Assembly (NCBI RefSeq): GCF_030846775.1
Contig: NZ_CP132910.1
Span: 1,770,001-1,834,000, forward strand
Reading direction: 5' to 3'
DNA: 64,000 nucleotides
DNA from: Geothrix sp. 21YS21S-2
GTDB taxonomy: Bacteria; Acidobacteriota; Holophagae; Holophagales; Holophagaceae
Made by a program: the position numbers and the translations under genes. Positions 62,257 through 64,000 of the stretch are shown piece after piece (the first letter of the stretch is position 1; every line of letters begins with the position of its first letter). The notes beneath the pieces were generated by a model that was not told the DNA's origin, did no database searches, and saw only the letters and a list, made by a program, of their open reading frames with translations.

Positions 62257-63123
62257 GTGAGTCATCCCTACACCCACTACGTTGAGGAATACGTCAAGCT
62301 GCAGGAGGAGGCCCGCACCATGCCCCTGGGCGACCTGGCTCCCGCCCATGCGCCCAGGCTCATGGACAACGCTCCCCGGGTGCTGGTCTTCGCTCCCCAT
62401 CCCGACGACGAGTCCATCACCGGAGCCCTGACCCTGCGCCTTCGCCGCGAGCTCAACTACCGCGTCTGCGTGGTGGCCGTGACCCAGGGCAGCCGGGTGG
62501 ACCGGCAGGAAGCCCGTCTCCAGGAGATGTACGGAGCCTGCCACTTCCTGGGCTTCGAGCTCATCACCACCCGGCAGAACGGCCTCGCCAGCGTCAACCC
62601 CAAGACCCGGGGCGGCAACCCCGACGGCTGGGCCACCTCGGTGGAGACCATCGCCCAGATCATCTCCTACCACCGCCCCTCCTTCATCGTGATCCCCCAC
62701 GACCAGGACTGGAACAGCACCCACCTGGGCACCCACCACCTGGTGGTGGACGCCCTCAAGACCCTCGGACCGGCCTTCAAGTGCCGCATCGTCGAGACCG
62801 AGTACTGGCATCCCATGGCGGATCCCAACCTCATGATCCAGTCCACCCCCGGGGAAGTGGCGGACCTGGTGGCGGCCACGTCCTTCCACAAGGGCGAAGT
62901 TGTCCGCAACCCCTACCACCTCACCCTGCCCTCCTGGATGTCCGACAACGTCCGCCGGGGCGGCGAGATCGTGGGCGGCCAGGGCGAGGCCACGCCGGTC
63001 TGGAACTTCGCCTCCCTCTACCGCGTGCGGGACTGGGTGCGGGGCGGCTTCGAGACCTGCCTCAAGGCCGGGCGCATCATCCCCACCGGCGGCGACCTCG
63101 CGGCCGTGTTCAAGATCCAGTAG
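62257..63123 (+). CDS. PIG-L/LmbE family deacetylase
   Basis: Zinc-dependent N-deacetylase family protein of 288 residues. The metal and catalytic motif APHPDDES (46-53) and the downstream zinc His in LGTHHLVV are present. Family members deacetylate N-acetylglucosamine-type groups in glycolipids, mycothiol/bacillithiol or antibiotics. The substrate here is unknown; bacillithiol or glycan synthesis are options, with no partner genes in the window. GTG start at 62257 with TAGGAG eight bases upstream. A hairpin terminator follows. Confidence 0.9.
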   Translation: MSHPYTHYVEEYVKLQEEARTMPLGDLAPAHAPRLMDNAPRVLVFAPHPDDESITGALTLRLRRELNYRVCVVAVTQGSRVDRQEARLQEMYGACHFLGFELITTRQNGLASVNPKTRGGNPDGWATSVETIAQIISYHRPSFIVIPHDQDWNSTHLGTHHLVVDALKTLGPAFKCRIVETEYWHPMADPNLMIQSTPGEVADLVAATSFHKGEVVRNPYHLTLPSWMSDNVRRGGEIVGGQGEATPVWNFASLYRVRDWVRGGFETCLKAGRIIPTGGDLAAVFKIQ

Positions 63124-63141
63124 CAAGATTCGGATTGTGAC

Positions 63142-63182
63142 CTCCCTCCGGAAGCCCGAAGCTGGGGTCCGGAGGGGGTTTT
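63142..63182 (+). terminator. Terminator hairpin whose 3' arm carries the next gene's ribosome site
   Basis: CCCTCCGGA (63144-63152) pairs with TCCGGAGGG (63168-63176); outer and inner C/G pairs extend the stem, and TTTT follows (63179-63182). It lies 20 bp after the PIG-L stop. The right arm contains GGAGGGGG (63171-63178), the Shine-Dalgarno of the AraC-MGMT gene, whose ATG is at 63184. The hairpin can end one transcript and, in a read-through RNA, hide the ribosome site of the next gene. Confidence 0.7.
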
Positions 63183-63183
63183 C

Positions 63184-64000
63184 ATGTCCGAGAGCGATTT
63201 CGCGCGGTGCGCCAGGGCCATCCGGTTCCTCTGCGAGAGCGTCCAGGAGCAGCCCCGCCTGGCCGAGGTGGCCGCCCGGGCCGGGGTGAGCGAGTTCCAC
63301 TTCCAGCGGATGTTCCAGCAGTGGGCGGGCATCAGCCCCAAGCGGTTCCTCCAGTACCTGACCCTCCAGGAGGCCAAGGGGCTCCTCATGGAATCCCGCT
63401 CCCTGCTGGAGGCCAGCCTGGAGCTGGGGCTGTCCAGCCCCAGCCGCCTCCACGACCTGTTCCTGTCGCTGGAGTGCATGACGCCTGGGCAGTTCAAGGA
63501 GCGGGCCCGGGGCGTCCAGGTGGGCTGGACGGTCGTGCCCACGCCTTTCGGACCGGCCCTCCTGGCGGCCCTGGACGGACGCCTCTGCGGCCTTTCCTTC
63601 CTGGAGGGGGAGGACCCCGGCCCCGCGCTGGAGGAGCTGCGGGCCCGGTGGCCCCTGGCGGAATTCCGGCGCGAGGAGCTCGCTCCCCTGGCGGAGGCCC
63701 TGGGCGCGCGCTTCCGGGGCGAGCCGGGTCGGCCCCTCTCCCTGATGCTCCAGGGCTCTCCCTTCCAGCTCCGGGTGTGGGAGGCCCTGCTGGCCATTCC
63801 GGAGGGCCGGGTGCTTTCCTACGGCGACCTGGCCCGCACCCTGGGCGAGCCCGGCGCAAGCCGGGCGGTGGGGGCTGCCGTGGGCAGGAACCCCATCGCC
63901 TGGCTCATTCCGTGCCACCGCATCATCCAGGGCTCGGGGGCCCTCGGGGGCTACCACTGGGGCGCCGGGAGGAAGCGGGTGATCCTCGCGCTGGAAAGGG
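63184..64000 (+). CDS. AraC-type HTH + methylated-DNA-protein cysteine methyltransferase (Ada-like), 3' end missing
   Basis: Fusion protein, 272 residues visible before the window ends. Residues ~5-105 are an AraC/XylS DNA-binding domain (LAEVAARAGVSEFHFQRMFQ; TPGQFKERARG). Residues ~113 onward are the O6-alkylguanine-DNA methyltransferase domain, with the active-site Cys244 in IPCHRIIQ and the DNA-binding FQLRVWEALLAIPEGRV. The N-terminal zinc-Cys domain of E. coli Ada that senses methylphosphotriesters is absent, so sensing must differ from classic Ada. It repairs alkylated guanine and may regulate genes. Strong GGAGGGGG ribosome site inside a hairpin. Confidence 0.93.
   Translation, partial: MSESDFARCARAIRFLCESVQEQPRLAEVAARAGVSEFHFQRMFQQWAGISPKRFLQYLTLQEAKGLLMESRSLLEASLELGLSSPSRLHDLFLSLECMTPGQFKERARGVQVGWTVVPTPFGPALLAALDGRLCGLSFLEGEDPGPALEELRARWPLAEFRREELAPLAEALGARFRGEPGRPLSLMLQGSPFQLRVWEALLAIPEGRVLSYGDLARTLGEPGASRAVGAAVGRNPIAWLIPCHRIIQGSGALGGYHWGAGRKRVILALER

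Overview
The window is about 64 kb of GC-rich (roughly 70% by eye) bacterial chromosome, densely packed with genes on both strands. It shows no phage, plasmid, insertion sequence or CRISPR array. A lipid A enzyme (LpxH-type), prepilin-like and lipoprotein signals and a SecDF fusion point to a two-membrane (Gram-negative-type) cell. The gene mix suggests the Acidobacteriota class Holophagae (Geothrix/Holophaga/Mesoterricola type): a propionate-type biotin transcarboxylase set, many HD-GYP/receiver/PilZ proteins, a histidine-phosphatase-type phosphoserine phosphatase candidate and DUF1015 beside serA/serC. That placement is inference from gene content and no search was run.

Layout. 1-4.3 kb (+): end of secDF, a CPA2 antiporter and an unknown gene. 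4.4-5.2 kb (-): ComEA-like and prepilin-like pair. 5.4-6.7 kb (+): HD-GYP protein. 6.7-8.4 kb: Sel1-repeat protein and a small exported protein. 8.7-14.8 kb (-): serC, serA, DUF1015, a phosphoserine-phosphatase-like histidine phosphatase, a receiver-DUF4388 protein and a glycosidase-like protein. 14.9-19.0 kb: single-domain receiver (+), then CorC-type transporter, acyltransferase, SDR and UspA (-). 19.1-26.4 kb: pirin (+), a 2044-residue Ig/NHL lipoprotein (-) and a tiny Cys-rich ORF (+). 26.5-31.2 kb: rarA (-), then ArnT-like, SMR-like and REC-HD-GYP genes (+). 31.2-42.9 kb: an FAD oxidoreductase (-), then on the plus strand VanZ-LpxH, DUF4136, two response regulators, nagZ-like, clpP, hisC, epimerase, ychF and PilZ-receiver. 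43.0-50.0 kb (-): a six-gene stress-signalling run, transcribed rsbV, rsbW, TPR sensor, rsbU-type phosphatase, htpX, Ser/Thr kinase-beta-helix. 50.2-55.3 kb (+): GAF-like protein, FYDLN protein, adenosine deaminase, tRNA-Arg, tRNA-Leu, tig, mogA and a DUF6526-type protein. 55.3-60.8 kb (-): cmk, an 890-bp gene-free stretch with an inverted-repeat element, then the transcarboxylase cluster with a cupin gene inside it. 61.0-64.0 kb: ExoX-like exonuclease (-), orphan HisKA protein, PIG-L deacetylase and an AraC-MGMT fusion that runs off the right end (+).

Most worth following up: the six-gene partner-switching/kinase run and its kinase-beta-helix fusion; the VanZ-LpxH fusion; the serine-pathway block, which seems to supply its own non-canonical phosphoserine phosphatase; and the GCCGAGG inverted-repeat element with a second copy 48 kb away.
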